Position numbers and translations under genes: made by a program. The notes under the pieces were generated by a model. It had not been told where the DNA came from, did no database searches, and was given only the letters and a program-made list of their open reading frames with translations. A DNA stretch of 64,000 nt, from assembly GCA_016293495.1 (NCBI GenBank), contig JAEDED010000007.1, forward strand, positions 1 through 64,000, in the 5' to 3' direction. Source of the stretch: Treponema sp. (GTDB lineage: Bacteria; Spirochaetota; Spirochaetia; Treponematales; Treponemataceae). Position 1 is the stretch's first letter. Each line of letters begins with the position of its first letter. Positions 1-10,398 of the stretch are shown here, piece by piece.

Positions 1-77
1 AATTTTCCTGCCCGGAAGACTATAGGAGTTTCACACTTGTTGATGAAGCCTCAAATTAAATGTGATTTTTTATTAAC

Positions 78-111
78 TGAGAACCTTTATTAAATGAGAA
101 CCTTTATTAAA
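78..111. repeat. Two exact tandem copies of a 17-bp unit
   Basis: TGAGAACCTTTATTAAA occurs at 78-94 and again at 95-111. The second copy runs into the stop codon of the EAL gene that ends at 107. A third partial match, the ATTAAATGTGATT-like stretch, occurs near 55-67 and again at 107-119. This looks like a small local duplication of the gene's 3' end. No function is evident. Confidence 0.8.
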
Positions 112-2371
112 TGTGATTCTTTATATATTCAATGAACTCTTTTTCAGGGAGCGGCTTTGAATAGAAATAGCCCTGAACCTTATCACACTTTAAGTTTTTA
201 AGCATGTCACGCTGTTCTTCAGTTTCTACACCTTCGAACAGAGTTATTTTATTAAGCTGTTTTCCGAGTTCTATCAAAGTATTGATCATCTTGAACTGTC
301 CTTTCTTTGCCTTTTCGCTTCTGAGGAAGTTCTGGTCAAACTTGATTACGTCGATTGGAACATCACTGAGCATATTGAGAGAAGACTGTCCGCTTCCGAA
401 ATCATCCATTGCCACGCTAAAGCCATATTCATGAAGGCGGTTAGTAACCGTAATGAGGTTAAAGGAATCGTCGTCCGAAGAACGTTCAAGGATTTCAATT
501 TCTACAAGTTCCGGAGAAAGATCATATTTATTAAAACGTCTTACAAATTCTGCAACAAACATTTCTGGATTTCGATGAGCACGAGAAACATTTACCGAAA
601 TCGGAACTACCGGATTACCTTCATCAATCTGACGGCGAAGAAATTTGAATACCATTTCGTAAACTTCAAAATCAAGACGGGTAATAAAACCGTTGCGTTC
701 GAAAACCGGAATAAATTCATTAGGAGCGAGAAAGCCAAGTTCTTTATTGGAACTGTTCCAGCGGACAAGAGCTTCTGCACCTGCAATCCTGTCAGTTTCA
801 AGAGAAATCTTAGGCTGATACACAACAAAGAATTCTCCGCCGGCAAGAGCCTTTTCCATCTGGCGCTCAATAAGCCCTTCTCTTGCAATTTTTTTCTGCA
901 TCTGAAGGGAATAAATCGAGTAAGTCTGCATCAGGTTATTCTTAATCTGACTCTTGGCGAACGAAGATTCCCCGATAAGATCCTGAATACTTCTTCTGGT
1001 TCCATAGAAATTAGTTCCCGGCAGATAGAAAGTAATTCCATACTTAAGATGAACCGGAGAGTCTTTTACTGTCAGGCTTTCGTTCAGGCGCTCTACAAAC
1101 ACATCAAAGGAATTCATAAATTCCCCGACATTTTCAAGAGGCGAAATAATGTAAAAGTGATCGGCATAACCACGGCCGCACAACGCATTGCGAGAACTAC
1201 AATAACTGAAGATTTCGTAGCCTGTCTGTTTAAGAAGATCATCAGCAGTCTGACTGCCAAAACGCTGGTTTATAAACTTAAAGCCCGGACAGTCAATTTC
1301 TACAACTGCAAAGCGGTCGTTTTTTCCTTTATCCAGAAGAACCTTAGCTTCTTTTTCGAACTTTGCACGGGTCCACAATTTGGTGAGCGAATCATAATTA
1401 GTTTCCCAGAGGTTTGCATTGTTGAGGAATACTGTTGATAAAATAATCAATATGAATACAACAAGTGCGGCAACAGAAACTTCGTGAATAATGATGCATC
1501 GAAGCTGATTATAAGATTTCATAATCACATCTTCATCAACTACAACACCACAGGTCCATTCAGTTCCTTCAATAGCTTCAAGAAAAACCTTTATCTTCTG
1601 ACCTTTTGCTCCGTGAGTTGAATAAACACCGTTCCTTACACGGAAAAAAAACTGCGACGAATAATCTCCGAGATCAGGATTTTCAGGAATATACTGTTTA
1701 CCGATCAGTTCATCCTGAAAGTGACAGATAAAATTACCGTCATCACCAAGAAGAAAATAATTTCCGTCATTTTTGATTTTAAGCTTTTCCATCAGTTCAC
1801 GAAGAGTTGAAAGTTTTACAGTTCCACTGATGACACCTTTAACATTCCCGTAATCATCATAAATAGGACGGGCAACAACAACTATGTAATCTCCTAATCT
1901 AGTCTCGAAAGGACCAACCGCAGTTTCAACTTTAATTCCTGAAATAATGTCTGAAAAGTATTTATCTCCAGAGGCATCGTATTCTCCATCAAGACTGACA
2001 CACTGACCGTTAACAAAGGCATAACCGATTCTGTCAAAATACACAGCCTTCATAGTTTCATTTTTTTTAAGCCATTCAAATGCTTCGTCTTTTGTTCTGA
2101 TTTTTCTTAATTCAGGATTATTTGAAAACTGCTTAAGCTCTGCCTGTGCACTGTCAAAAGCAAATTTTGAGATAAGGGAATATTCATGAACAAGTGCTTC
2201 GTAAGAAGTGCGGCTTACAGTTTCGGAGTCGATTCGGACGAGTTTGAGCATTTTATTTGCAATGGAAACAATAAAAAGCACGATTACAAGCGAGCTTAAA
2301 ATAAAGCACATATATTTAACTGATTTGCGAGTAATCTTAAATTTATTCTTTCCGGCACCACGAAGCATCAT
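107..2371 (-). CDS. Membrane cyclic-di-GMP phosphodiesterase with degenerate GGDEF and intact EAL domain
   Basis: Predicted to hydrolyse cyclic di-GMP at the inner membrane in response to an external signal. Order: transmembrane helix at about residues 18-40; periplasmic dCache-like sensor at about 45-290; second helix at about 291-315; GGDEF-like domain at about 323-480; EAL domain at about 500-750. The cyclase signature is lost (GRGYADHF where GGDEF should be), so this half is probably regulatory. The EAL half keeps EALVRW, NVS, EILE, DDFGSG, KFD, EGVE and QGY, as expected of an active enzyme. Two ATGs lie in tandem (2371 and 2368). A CATAAT box ends 7 nt before the second, so 2368 may be the true start. 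The gene diverges from the large secreted protein at 2513. Confidence 0.9.
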   Translation of the reverse strand: MMLRGAGKNKFKITRKSVKYMCFILSSLVIVLFIVSIANKMLKLVRIDSETVSRTSYEALVHEYSLISKFAFDSAQAELKQFSNNPELRKIRTKDEAFEWLKKNETMKAVYFDRIGYAFVNGQCVSLDGEYDASGDKYFSDIISGIKVETAVGPFETRLGDYIVVVARPIYDDYGNVKGVISGTVKLSTLRELMEKLKIKNDGNYFLLGDDGNFICHFQDELIGKQYIPENPDLGDYSSQFFFRVRNGVYSTHGAKGQKIKVFLEAIEGTEWTCGVVVDEDVIMKSYNQLRCIIIHEVSVAALVVFILIILSTVFLNNANLWETNYDSLTKLWTRAKFEKEAKVLLDKGKNDRFAVVEIDCPGFKFINQRFGSQTADDLLKQTGYEIFSYCSSRNALCGRGYADHFYIISPLENVGEFMNSFDVFVERLNESLTVKDSPVHLKYGITFYLPGTNFYGTRRSIQDLIGESSFAKSQIKNNLMQTYSIYSLQMQKKIAREGLIERQMEKALAGGEFFVVYQPKISLETDRIAGAEALVRWNSSNKELGFLAPNEFIPVFERNGFITRLDFEVYEMVFKFLRRQIDEGNPVVPISVNVSRAHRNPEMFVAEFVRRFNKYDLSPELVEIEILERSSDDDSFNLITVTNRLHEYGFSVAMDDFGSGQSSLNMLSDVPIDVIKFDQNFLRSEKAKKGQFKMINTLIELGKQLNKITLFEGVETEEQRDMLKNLKCDKVQGYFYSKPLPEKEFIEYIKNHI

Positions 2372-2512
2372 ATTATTATGTTACCACCTATTCAATAAAA
2401 TGCAAACTTTTTTTACTATATTGTAACTATTGATTATATGGAATTTTCTAAGGTAGGAAGTTGAATTTTCCGATACTTGAAGGGAATAGGTATAAATTTG
2501 GAGGAAAAACGC

Positions 2513-5500
2513 ATGTTTTCTCTATTAAATAGATTATTTTCTCGCATTTTTGATAGATTGACTGACTCGAAAAAAGTTGTGGCTGTCGGGTTAATGATGG
2601 CTGTGGCTTTCGGGGGAATTTGGGCGGAAAATTATACTGAGAGAGACATAATTATTGATGCAACCTGGACCGGAAACAACGGAAGAGAATGGACAGCTCT
2701 TGCAAACTGGACGGGTATTACCGATATTTCTCAATTAAAAGAAGCTGCAACAGTAACAATCCCTTCAGGTCTCACAAACTATCCTATTGCTTCTGCAGCA
2801 ACACCGATAACTCTAGACGGTGATTTAGTTATTGAAGACGGAGCAAATGTCGAATTTGCAGGAACAACTGTTCTTAATACTGTTACCTCACCTAATGGCG
2901 AGATTACTATCGGAACAGATACTTTAACTATCAACGGTAAAGCAAGTCTCAAGCAGGTAATATTAGGAGACGGCGGAATATTTACTTCTAACGCAGACCT
3001 CACTCTTGGCACTATCAGAGGAGGAATTTCCTCAAAATTATATTTCAATGAAGGAACAGGAGCACAGAGTACAACTGTAACAACTCTAGCATTTTCTCCC
3101 GCTCCCGACACCATCAGTTTTGGTAACGACGCCTTAGATAAATTCAACATGGGAGCAGGCGGAACTGAGGCGCTCGACATCAGCGGTTCTGCAAACGTTA
3201 CACTTGCAGGAACTATCAATTCCTCGAACTTAACTCTCAACGCCTCACCTTCTCTTTCTGCCAATACAACTTTGCCTAACATAATATTGGCTAGAGACAC
3301 AGAAATTACAGGCAGTGCATACAATCTTACATTTAATGGCACAGTAAACAGCGACACCACTGCAAAAAACCTTACAATCACTTCAAAGAAATTAGATATT
3401 GTAAAACCATTAGGGGCAACAACACCTCTTAATAATTTTACTCTCAACGGACCTTCTACAAATGACGCAGCTTTCGAAGGCGAAAATGATTCCTCTATTA
3501 CCTGTGACGGAGATTTTACAATCAACGGTAAGGCAACCTTCCGCGGTGATATTTCTGCTGCCTCTGTTGAAATAACAAACGACATGACATTCGGAAGTAA
3601 CTGTGCTCAAGTAACAACAACAGGCACACAGACTTATGGAAAACCCACAACTCCTGCAGCAGTAACTTTATACAGAATGTACTCAAGCGGTAATGAACCT
3701 TACGTTGATTCCCCTGTTGCATTTATTTCTACAACCGGAGCTGATATTTCTTTCTACGGAACAATTGACAGTACAGTATATTCACCACTAGGAGAAAGAC
3801 CTGTAAAAATCGGATCTATTGCAAATCCATCAAAAGTTTTGATTACAGGAGCTGTAGGTAGCATAAAAGCCCTCGATTACATTGAAATCAATGGTGACCT
3901 TACTGCAAACAGTACAATCACTTCAAACAGTATTTACGTAAGCGAAAAAACTTACTTAAAATCAGATATTACAACAGCAGGCTTTTATAAAGACGATGCA
4001 AATAAATACGCACAGATTTTTGTCGGCGGAGTTTCAGTTGAAAATGATGTAAATCTAATTTCAACTGATCCAAACTGCGGAATTTATTTCAACTCTGCGG
4101 TTAATGCAAAAACTGCAAATACTCAGTCTCTCACAATCGGTTCTGTAGCAAATCCTACAAAAGTTTATTTCAACGGAAATGTCGGTGGAACAAAAACATT
4201 AAATAGCCTCACTTTCTATTCTGACCTTACAGTTGCAGATTCAGTTCAGAATGTAAATGCAGTTAACTGGAACAATCAGGGAACAGGAACTTCGAACACC
4301 GGAACTAAAGCTCTTGTCACCATAACCAGAAACATCACCGGCGACAACACATTCCAGGCCTTAAAAATCGAAGGAACCGGAACTTCAACAATCTCAGGAA
4401 GCAATACAGTCAACGGAGACTTTACCTGTTGTACCGATGCCGGAAAAACTATTTCATTCGGTGCAGGCAAAACACAAACCGTAAATGGAAAATTCACCAT
4501 CACTGGAACACAGGCAAATCCGATTACCCTCAACAGTACAACTGACGGCACACAATGGAACATCAATACTCCAGTTGCATCAGCAGAAGTTTCATTTGCC
4601 AAAGTAAAAGATTCTGCATCAACAAACGCCTCAATCAGACCGCTTTACTCAACTACACTCGGCAACAACACAAACTGGATTTTTGCAGATAAATACAGAT
4701 GGCTCAGCACAGCAACAGGCACAGACTGGAAAACTGCAGCAAACTGGCAGATCGAATCAGGAGCCGATAACTGGATTACAGCATCAACATATCCAGGCAA
4801 AAACGGTGACGAAGATGTTGTTTCAATTGTCGCAAACACAAATTCAAAATATCCTGAATTCGCAGGTGCAAGTGGAATTTCAATTTCTTCTATTAATATT
4901 GCAGCTGACACTTCAGTTTCACTTAACTCAACTTACAATATTATTCTCACAGCTGCATCTGATCAGATTACAAACAAAGGAACAGTAATCTTTAAAAACT
5001 CAGGTCGTTTTATCGACACAGCCGCAACAGCAAAATATCTCATGGATACAGCTCAGGGAACAGTTGAATATTCAGGAAGCGCAAATCAGATTACAAACTT
5101 TGGATCAAGTAGTGCTGCTGACTACAATAACCTTGTCGTAAATATTGAACTTCCTTTAGAAAGTGGACATCAGATTAAAGTAAATGGAAATCTCACAACA
5201 ACTGCAGCAATCACAAACGGCCAGTCATTATACGTTGCAGGAACTTCAACAATTGCAGGTAACATTACAACAACTGCTGACCAGATATACACCGGAAAGG
5301 TAACCCTGAACGCTGCAACCATAACAATCAACTGCGGCACTTCAAACACTATCACTTTCAGTGACGATATAGTTAACGCAACAGGAATTACCTGTGCGCT
5401 CACAATTGATGGTAATCTCTCAACTGCTGCTTCTAAAAAGATTTCTCCATCTTCTCTTTCAGTTACTGGTACTACCGCAAATGCCGCAGTAATCACTACA

Positions 5501-8500
5501 ACAGGACTTCAGGAATATACAGGCGCCGTTACAAACACCGGTACTATCACTGTTCCTTCTTTAACATCTGGAACAGCTGTAGAATTTAAAGGCGGTTATA
5601 CAGGAACCGGCGGTTCTTTCATTGGTGCAAAAACTTCTGCCGGAGATTTGACACCAAACCCGGACATCGTATTCTCAGGCGGAACTCAAACCTTCGGAAT
5701 CTTTACTCCAAACAATGATGTCGTTGTATTCAAAAACAATGTAACATTAGGATCAGATTTAAACTGTTATGACATAAAAATTGACACGGGTGCAAATCTT
5801 TCTGCCGGCACAAATTCAATTACCGTTAATAACAACTGGACTAACAACGGAACCTTCACAGCCGGTTCATCAACCGTAATTGTTGCAAAAGACATTGCAG
5901 GTGACACAACCTTCAACAATCTCACAATCAACGGAACACAACCCACAGTTATTTCCGGCAATAATACAATTGCAGCCTTCACTTGTGAAAAACCGTCAAA
6001 GGTTATTACCTTCAACACAAACACAACTCAGAAAATCACCGGCAAACTCATCCTTGACGGTAAAGCTACCGGAACAAAAATCACATTAAAAAGTAATTCT
6101 GCAACCGCAACTTCTGCAGCTGACCAGTGGAGCATCAACACAACAGACGCAACAACAGATGTTAAATATGTAAAAGTTCAGAACTCAAACTCAACTAAAC
6201 TCATTACTACAACAACATCTGTTTCAATGGGAAACAACAGCAACTGGGCAATTGCATCTTCATTCAAATGGACCGGAAAAGGAACTGGCGCTGACTGGAA
6301 AACTTCTGCCAACTGGGTAACTGTTTATAATTCAACAGAATTTCTCACAAATGATTATCCGGGAAAATGGGGCGATTTTAACATCTTTGATACTGTTGAT
6401 ATTTCTACAACAGCTACAACTGATAAATGGCCGATATTCAATGAAGCAGATGCTTCTGTTAAACTCAGCAAAATCTCAATCGGAGCAAATGGTGTACTCA
6501 CATTATCAGGAACAAAAGATTTACAGTTAAATCTTGCGGCAGACCAGACACCACTTTCAAACTCAGGAAAAATCATTTACTCAAATTCAGGTCGCATTAA
6601 AAATAACGATACAACTCATTCTCCAATTATGGATATTACAAAAGGTCTCGTTGTTTATACCGGAACTGCAGACAAAATCACAAACATCAACACATTAGTT
6701 TCTCCTGATTCAACAGAACCAGCAGACTACTATGATCTCAAAGTTGAAATTGACATCCCGCTCGGCGGATGTATTACAGTAGCAAATAATTTTACACTTG
6801 ATGATGGTAAAAATATTACTTCTCCAAACAACACAGCATACAGTTTTATCGTAAAAAACAGCTCTAATGCTAACACATGTAAGATTGGAGGAAACATCAC
6901 AACCACTGACCTTCAGAAATACCAGTCTAAGGTTATCTTGACTAATGATGTTACATTAACTGCAAACAAAGACCTCTCATTTGAATCAAACGGAACAGTA
7001 ACCGGAGATTACAGCCTGACACTTGCAACTGATGAAAACCACCAGGCAAATTACAAGCTCGATAAAAACGTTACTGTAAAAATTTTAACCGCTTCTGTTG
7101 CCACAGGAAAAACACTTTCAATTTCTGCAGGCGTAACAGTAACTGCAAAAGAAGGCTTTACAAAAAATGGAGCAGGTTCAGTTTCATTGGGAACAGATTC
7201 TTCTGCCGAAATGACTTCAATTGCAACCGAAAAGAAAAACATTAACTTCTCAGGATCAGGAACTGTCACATTACTTTCAGCTGTTACATTAGACACAACA
7301 ACAGGCGCTGCAACTGGTGACGGCAATGTTACAATCGTAAATCCTTTCCAGGGAAAAACCGCAAACTCACAAGACCTTACAATCAAAGCCGGCACTGGTG
7401 ATGTAAGCTTACAGTCTGACATGGGAACTGCAACTGCACTCGGTACTACAACAATCAGCGGCGCAAAGATTTCAATTGCACAATCAAAAACAATTAGTGT
7501 AAATTCCCTTGCAATTACAAACTCAGATATTCTCCGCATCAACAAAGGCGCCACAGTAACAGCCACAACAGGCTTTATAAAAAACGGCACAGGCCTTTCA
7601 CAGATTACAGGAACTATCAGAACTAATAACAAAGAAATCAGTTTCAATAACTCAACCTACATCGATAATGCTGCAGCACTTGATACTTCTAACAATGGTG
7701 CAGTCGCTTCTCCGACTGCCAGCATTACTATCGGTACTTCAGCAGCTGATGATCTTTACATCAGTGCACTCGAAAGCGGTACAGCCCAGAATGTAAACAT
7801 TACAGCAGGTACTCTCGACGTAAAAGGAAACTTTGCCCTCTTCAACGGAAAAGTTTCTCTTGCTGCAAATCTTACAACCGGCAAAGACATTGTTCTCTTA
7901 AACGGAACAGCTTCTTCAATGTACAATGATGACAAAGAAGGAAACAAATCTTCAAACGTTTCAAATCTCTTTGATTACCATAACAGTGCAAGAACAGCCG
8001 CAAACAAGTTGTGTCCGCCTTCACTTGTATACAAAGTTTCAGGAACTCCAACTACTTCTCAGTATCCAGAAGTTATGCCGGACGGAACAACTGCAATCGG
8101 ACACACAACCTACAGTTCATCATTAACTGGCTTTACCGGTAAAACAATTACTGCCAGTCAGAACTTCTACGACAACGGAGTTGACCTTAAAGAAACAAGC
8201 TGGACTCTTAAACTCAAAGATAACGACAAAGCAACAAATTCCTTTGCCGAAATCTATAACGCAGAAATCAGTAACTGTACAGTTGAATGTATTACCCCAG
8301 GCGGTTACGCATGGCTTTCTGCTGCAGAAAACTGCACAGGAACTTCAAATACTTCTGACGATACTTCAGCTGTTTTAACCTACACTGCCGGTTATAATGA
8401 CGGTAGATATTCAAGAACAAACACTGGCGTTGCATTCCTTCGCCCTGTCGTTCTTAAAAACAATAATAATTACTCAGCCGCTGAAGGTCGTATCACAGGA

Positions 8501-10354
8501 CCTGAAATTCCAAACCTTTCTGGTACTTACTCAGTTCGTGATAATGTAATCCGAATTGAATTTGTAAGAAGCGATGATCATGCAAAGACAGCCCTCATTG
8601 AAAACTCAAACAATGAAATCACCCGTGCACTTGCCTCTGCAGTTCAGGCAATTAAAGTAAACAACGGCTCTTCTGTATTTGAAAATGCTAAAGCATATAT
8701 CGATGCTGAATGTACTTCATCAACTGACGGTTGCGGTGATATCGCAGTCTTCTATATTAAAGCTGACTCAATCACATGGAACCTTACAGCAACTGGTATT
8801 TTTGCCGGTAACGCTGCAGATGCAGACTCACACGGAAATCATCAGACAAATTACACAGACCTCACAATCGAAAAAGCACTTGCAGACGTATTCTATACAT
8901 TAACTGATGAACACAAAAACAGAATCTGTTCTTACAAAGCAGCACCTTCTCAGACACCAAGCAGCGAGCCAGGCTACAGATTCACCGCAACAGCAACCCG
9001 TTGTGCTATTGCAGAAATGCACATCACCTTTGCTATTGCAGACTTTACATCAAATAAAATTTATCTCTACTTTGACAATCCTCTTTCAGACAGAATTACC
9101 TGGAAGACATTTGACCCAAGTATAGCTGATGATAAAAAAACAGAAAGCTCAATTAAAATTGTAACTAAACCTTCTGACATCGCATCAGGAACTTATGTAG
9201 CAAACCCTGTAGCTTCAGTTTCACGCGACGGAATTTCTGAAAACGGAATTATCCTTTCTCTTACCAACAATCTTGATTACAGCATGATTGAATACGGAAT
9301 TGTAATCAAATACGGAGGAACCTTCCTTTTCGACAATAAGATCCACAGCCCTGACAACAAAGTAGTCGTCGACGGTGAATCACACTGTATCTCCGACGTC
9401 ATCACAAGCTGTGTTGATGTTAAGTACGCATACGACAATCGTAACGACGACTACATCGACAGCACCGGAGGCGTTGCACCGGCTGACTCAATCGTAATGC
9501 GGGACTTTACCGGCGAAGGTAGAAACAACAAACTATTCGCAGACAAAAACATTACTCTCGTTACAAAAGACGTTGCTTCTGCCGACGGAAATTCTAATGT
9601 CGCAGATTTTAAATACAAACTCGTTGCAGACATCACACCTACAGCAGGCTGTGACGGATCTGTATTCGAGGAATATTCAAAACACTCAACAAGATTCTGG
9701 TTTGCAGAAGGAAACAATCCTGTAAGCCAATTCAGTCAGACTCTGAACAATTCAACTAACAAGCAGTTCTCTGATGCTCCGGGAAGTTCAAAAATCGATC
9801 AGGTTATTGACGGAACAGATCCGAAACTCATTACTTATCTTTTCCATAACTTCTCAGAAGAAACTCCATGTCTTAACTGGCAGAGTGGAAGTAACGTAAG
9901 ATTCCTCTTTGAAGTGTTAAAAGCAGATGGAAGCTCTTACACAATCAATCACAAATACGATAACTCTGCAACTCAGTCGACACCGCTCTACTGTGCACGA
10001 CTAAAAAATCCATTGGACATCACTTCGATTGACTTGTGGTCCTTCATCATTTCAGAACCACAGCGTCAGCGCGGCGGCGTTTCGATTTACTCAAATGTCG
10101 TTAACGCAACAAACAAAGAATTCTGTACCCTCGAAGTAAACATGCCGCGCGCAGGTAATCTCCGCGTCATCGTAATGACCGCCGACGGAAACGTTGTTCA
10201 GTACCTCGAAAACAGCCGTCAGTCAGAAGGCCTTCATTACTATTACTGGAACGGAACAAATAATGCCGGCAAGGCTGTCGCACGAGGAATATACTTTATC
10301 AGAGTCGTTGGCCCTGAAATCGAAGAAACTCGTAAAGTTATGGTTGTAAAATAG
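2513..10354 (+). CDS. Giant secreted repeat protein with FlgD-like C-terminal domain
   Basis: No specific function recognised. ATG 2513 is preferred because GGAGG lies 7 nt upstream; a TTG at 2477 would add 12 residues. The product is about 2613 residues with an N-terminal signal peptide (hydrophobic VVAVGLMMAVAFGG, then WAEN). The body is rich in Thr, Ser, Asn and Gly, with short beta-strand-like repeats suggestive of a beta-helix. Three copies of a Trp module, roughly W-x-G-x-x-G-x-D/E-W-x-x-x-A-N-W, start at about W52, W730 and W1253. Around the last two, a unit of about 520 residues is duplicated (a block at about 603-722 resembles 1122-1244, and sequence after each module also matches). 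The last 95 or so residues resemble the FlgD Ig-like fold (WNGTNNAGKAVARGIYFIRV). It is probably a surface or periplasmic structural protein or adhesin. It seems to be a single-gene unit. Confidence 0.85.
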   Translation: MFSLLNRLFSRIFDRLTDSKKVVAVGLMMAVAFGGIWAENYTERDIIIDATWTGNNGREWTALANWTGITDISQLKEAATVTIPSGLTNYPIASAATPITLDGDLVIEDGANVEFAGTTVLNTVTSPNGEITIGTDTLTINGKASLKQVILGDGGIFTSNADLTLGTIRGGISSKLYFNEGTGAQSTTVTTLAFSPAPDTISFGNDALDKFNMGAGGTEALDISGSANVTLAGTINSSNLTLNASPSLSANTTLPNIILARDTEITGSAYNLTFNGTVNSDTTAKNLTITSKKLDIVKPLGATTPLNNFTLNGPSTNDAAFEGENDSSITCDGDFTINGKATFRGDISAASVEITNDMTFGSNCAQVTTTGTQTYGKPTTPAAVTLYRMYSSGNEPYVDSPVAFISTTGADISFYGTIDSTVYSPLGERPVKIGSIANPSKVLITGAVGSIKALDYIEINGDLTANSTITSNSIYVSEKTYLKSDITTAGFYKDDANKYAQIFVGGVSVENDVNLISTDPNCGIYFNSAVNAKTANTQSLTIGSVANPTKVYFNGNVGGTKTLNSLTFYSDLTVADSVQNVNAVNWNNQGTGTSNTGTKALVTITRNITGDNTFQALKIEGTGTSTISGSNTVNGDFTCCTDAGKTISFGAGKTQTVNGKFTITGTQANPITLNSTTDGTQWNINTPVASAEVSFAKVKDSASTNASIRPLYSTTLGNNTNWIFADKYRWLSTATGTDWKTAANWQIESGADNWITASTYPGKNGDEDVVSIVANTNSKYPEFAGASGISISSINIAADTSVSLNSTYNIILTAASDQITNKGTVIFKNSGRFIDTAATAKYLMDTAQGTVEYSGSANQITNFGSSSAADYNNLVVNIELPLESGHQIKVNGNLTTTAAITNGQSLYVAGTSTIAGNITTTADQIYTGKVTLNAATITINCGTSNTITFSDDIVNATGITCALTIDGNLSTAASKKISPSSLSVTGTTANAAVITTTGLQEYTGAVTNTGTITVPSLTSGTAVEFKGGYTGTGGSFIGAKTSAGDLTPNPDIVFSGGTQTFGIFTPNNDVVVFKNNVTLGSDLNCYDIKIDTGANLSAGTNSITVNNNWTNNGTFTAGSSTVIVAKDIAGDTTFNNLTINGTQPTVISGNNTIAAFTCEKPSKVITFNTNTTQKITGKLILDGKATGTKITLKSNSATATSAADQWSINTTDATTDVKYVKVQNSNSTKLITTTTSVSMGNNSNWAIASSFKWTGKGTGADWKTSANWVTVYNSTEFLTNDYPGKWGDFNIFDTVDISTTATTDKWPIFNEADASVKLSKISIGANGVLTLSGTKDLQLNLAADQTPLSNSGKIIYSNSGRIKNNDTTHSPIMDITKGLVVYTGTADKITNINTLVSPDSTEPADYYDLKVEIDIPLGGCITVANNFTLDDGKNITSPNNTAYSFIVKNSSNANTCKIGGNITTTDLQKYQSKVILTNDVTLTANKDLSFESNGTVTGDYSLTLATDENHQANYKLDKNVTVKILTASVATGKTLSISAGVTVTAKEGFTKNGAGSVSLGTDSSAEMTSIATEKKNINFSGSGTVTLLSAVTLDTTTGAATGDGNVTIVNPFQGKTANSQDLTIKAGTGDVSLQSDMGTATALGTTTISGAKISIAQSKTISVNSLAITNSDILRINKGATVTATTGFIKNGTGLSQITGTIRTNNKEISFNNSTYIDNAAALDTSNNGAVASPTASITIGTSAADDLYISALESGTAQNVNITAGTLDVKGNFALFNGKVSLAANLTTGKDIVLLNGTASSMYNDDKEGNKSSNVSNLFDYHNSARTAANKLCPPSLVYKVSGTPTTSQYPEVMPDGTTAIGHTTYSSSLTGFTGKTITASQNFYDNGVDLKETSWTLKLKDNDKATNSFAEIYNAEISNCTVECITPGGYAWLSAAENCTGTSNTSDDTSAVLTYTAGYNDGRYSRTNTGVAFLRPVVLKNNNNYSAAEGRITGPEIPNLSGTYSVRDNVIRIEFVRSDDHAKTALIENSNNEITRALASAVQAIKVNNGSSVFENAKAYIDAECTSSTDGCGDIAVFYIKADSITWNLTATGIFAGNAADADSHGNHQTNYTDLTIEKALADVFYTLTDEHKNRICSYKAAPSQTPSSEPGYRFTATATRCAIAEMHITFAIADFTSNKIYLYFDNPLSDRITWKTFDPSIADDKKTESSIKIVTKPSDIASGTYVANPVASVSRDGISENGIILSLTNNLDYSMIEYGIVIKYGGTFLFDNKIHSPDNKVVVDGESHCISDVITSCVDVKYAYDNRNDDYIDSTGGVAPADSIVMRDFTGEGRNNKLFADKNITLVTKDVASADGNSNVADFKYKLVADITPTAGCDGSVFEEYSKHSTRFWFAEGNNPVSQFSQTLNNSTNKQFSDAPGSSKIDQVIDGTDPKLITYLFHNFSEETPCLNWQSGSNVRFLFEVLKADGSSYTINHKYDNSATQSTPLYCARLKNPLDITSIDLWSFIISEPQRQRGGVSIYSNVVNATNKEFCTLEVNMPRAGNLRVIVMTADGNVVQYLENSRQSEGLHYYYWNGTNNAGKAVARGIYFIRVVGPEIEETRKVMVVK

Positions 10355-10398
10355 AAGAAACTATTCAATAAAAAGGAATTTCGTAATAAAATAGAATT

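Noticed and set aside
431..1438. Long open frame (335 codons) on the plus strand, antisense to the EAL gene
   Set aside because: It lies entirely over a clear EAL/GGDEF coding region, lacks a ribosome site and has a low-complexity Lys/Asn/Phe-rich product. It is a shadow frame.
2477..2512. TTG start 36 nt upstream for the giant protein
   Set aside because: It would place the GGAGG ribosome site inside the coding sequence and add 12 charged residues before the signal peptide. ATG 2513 is better.
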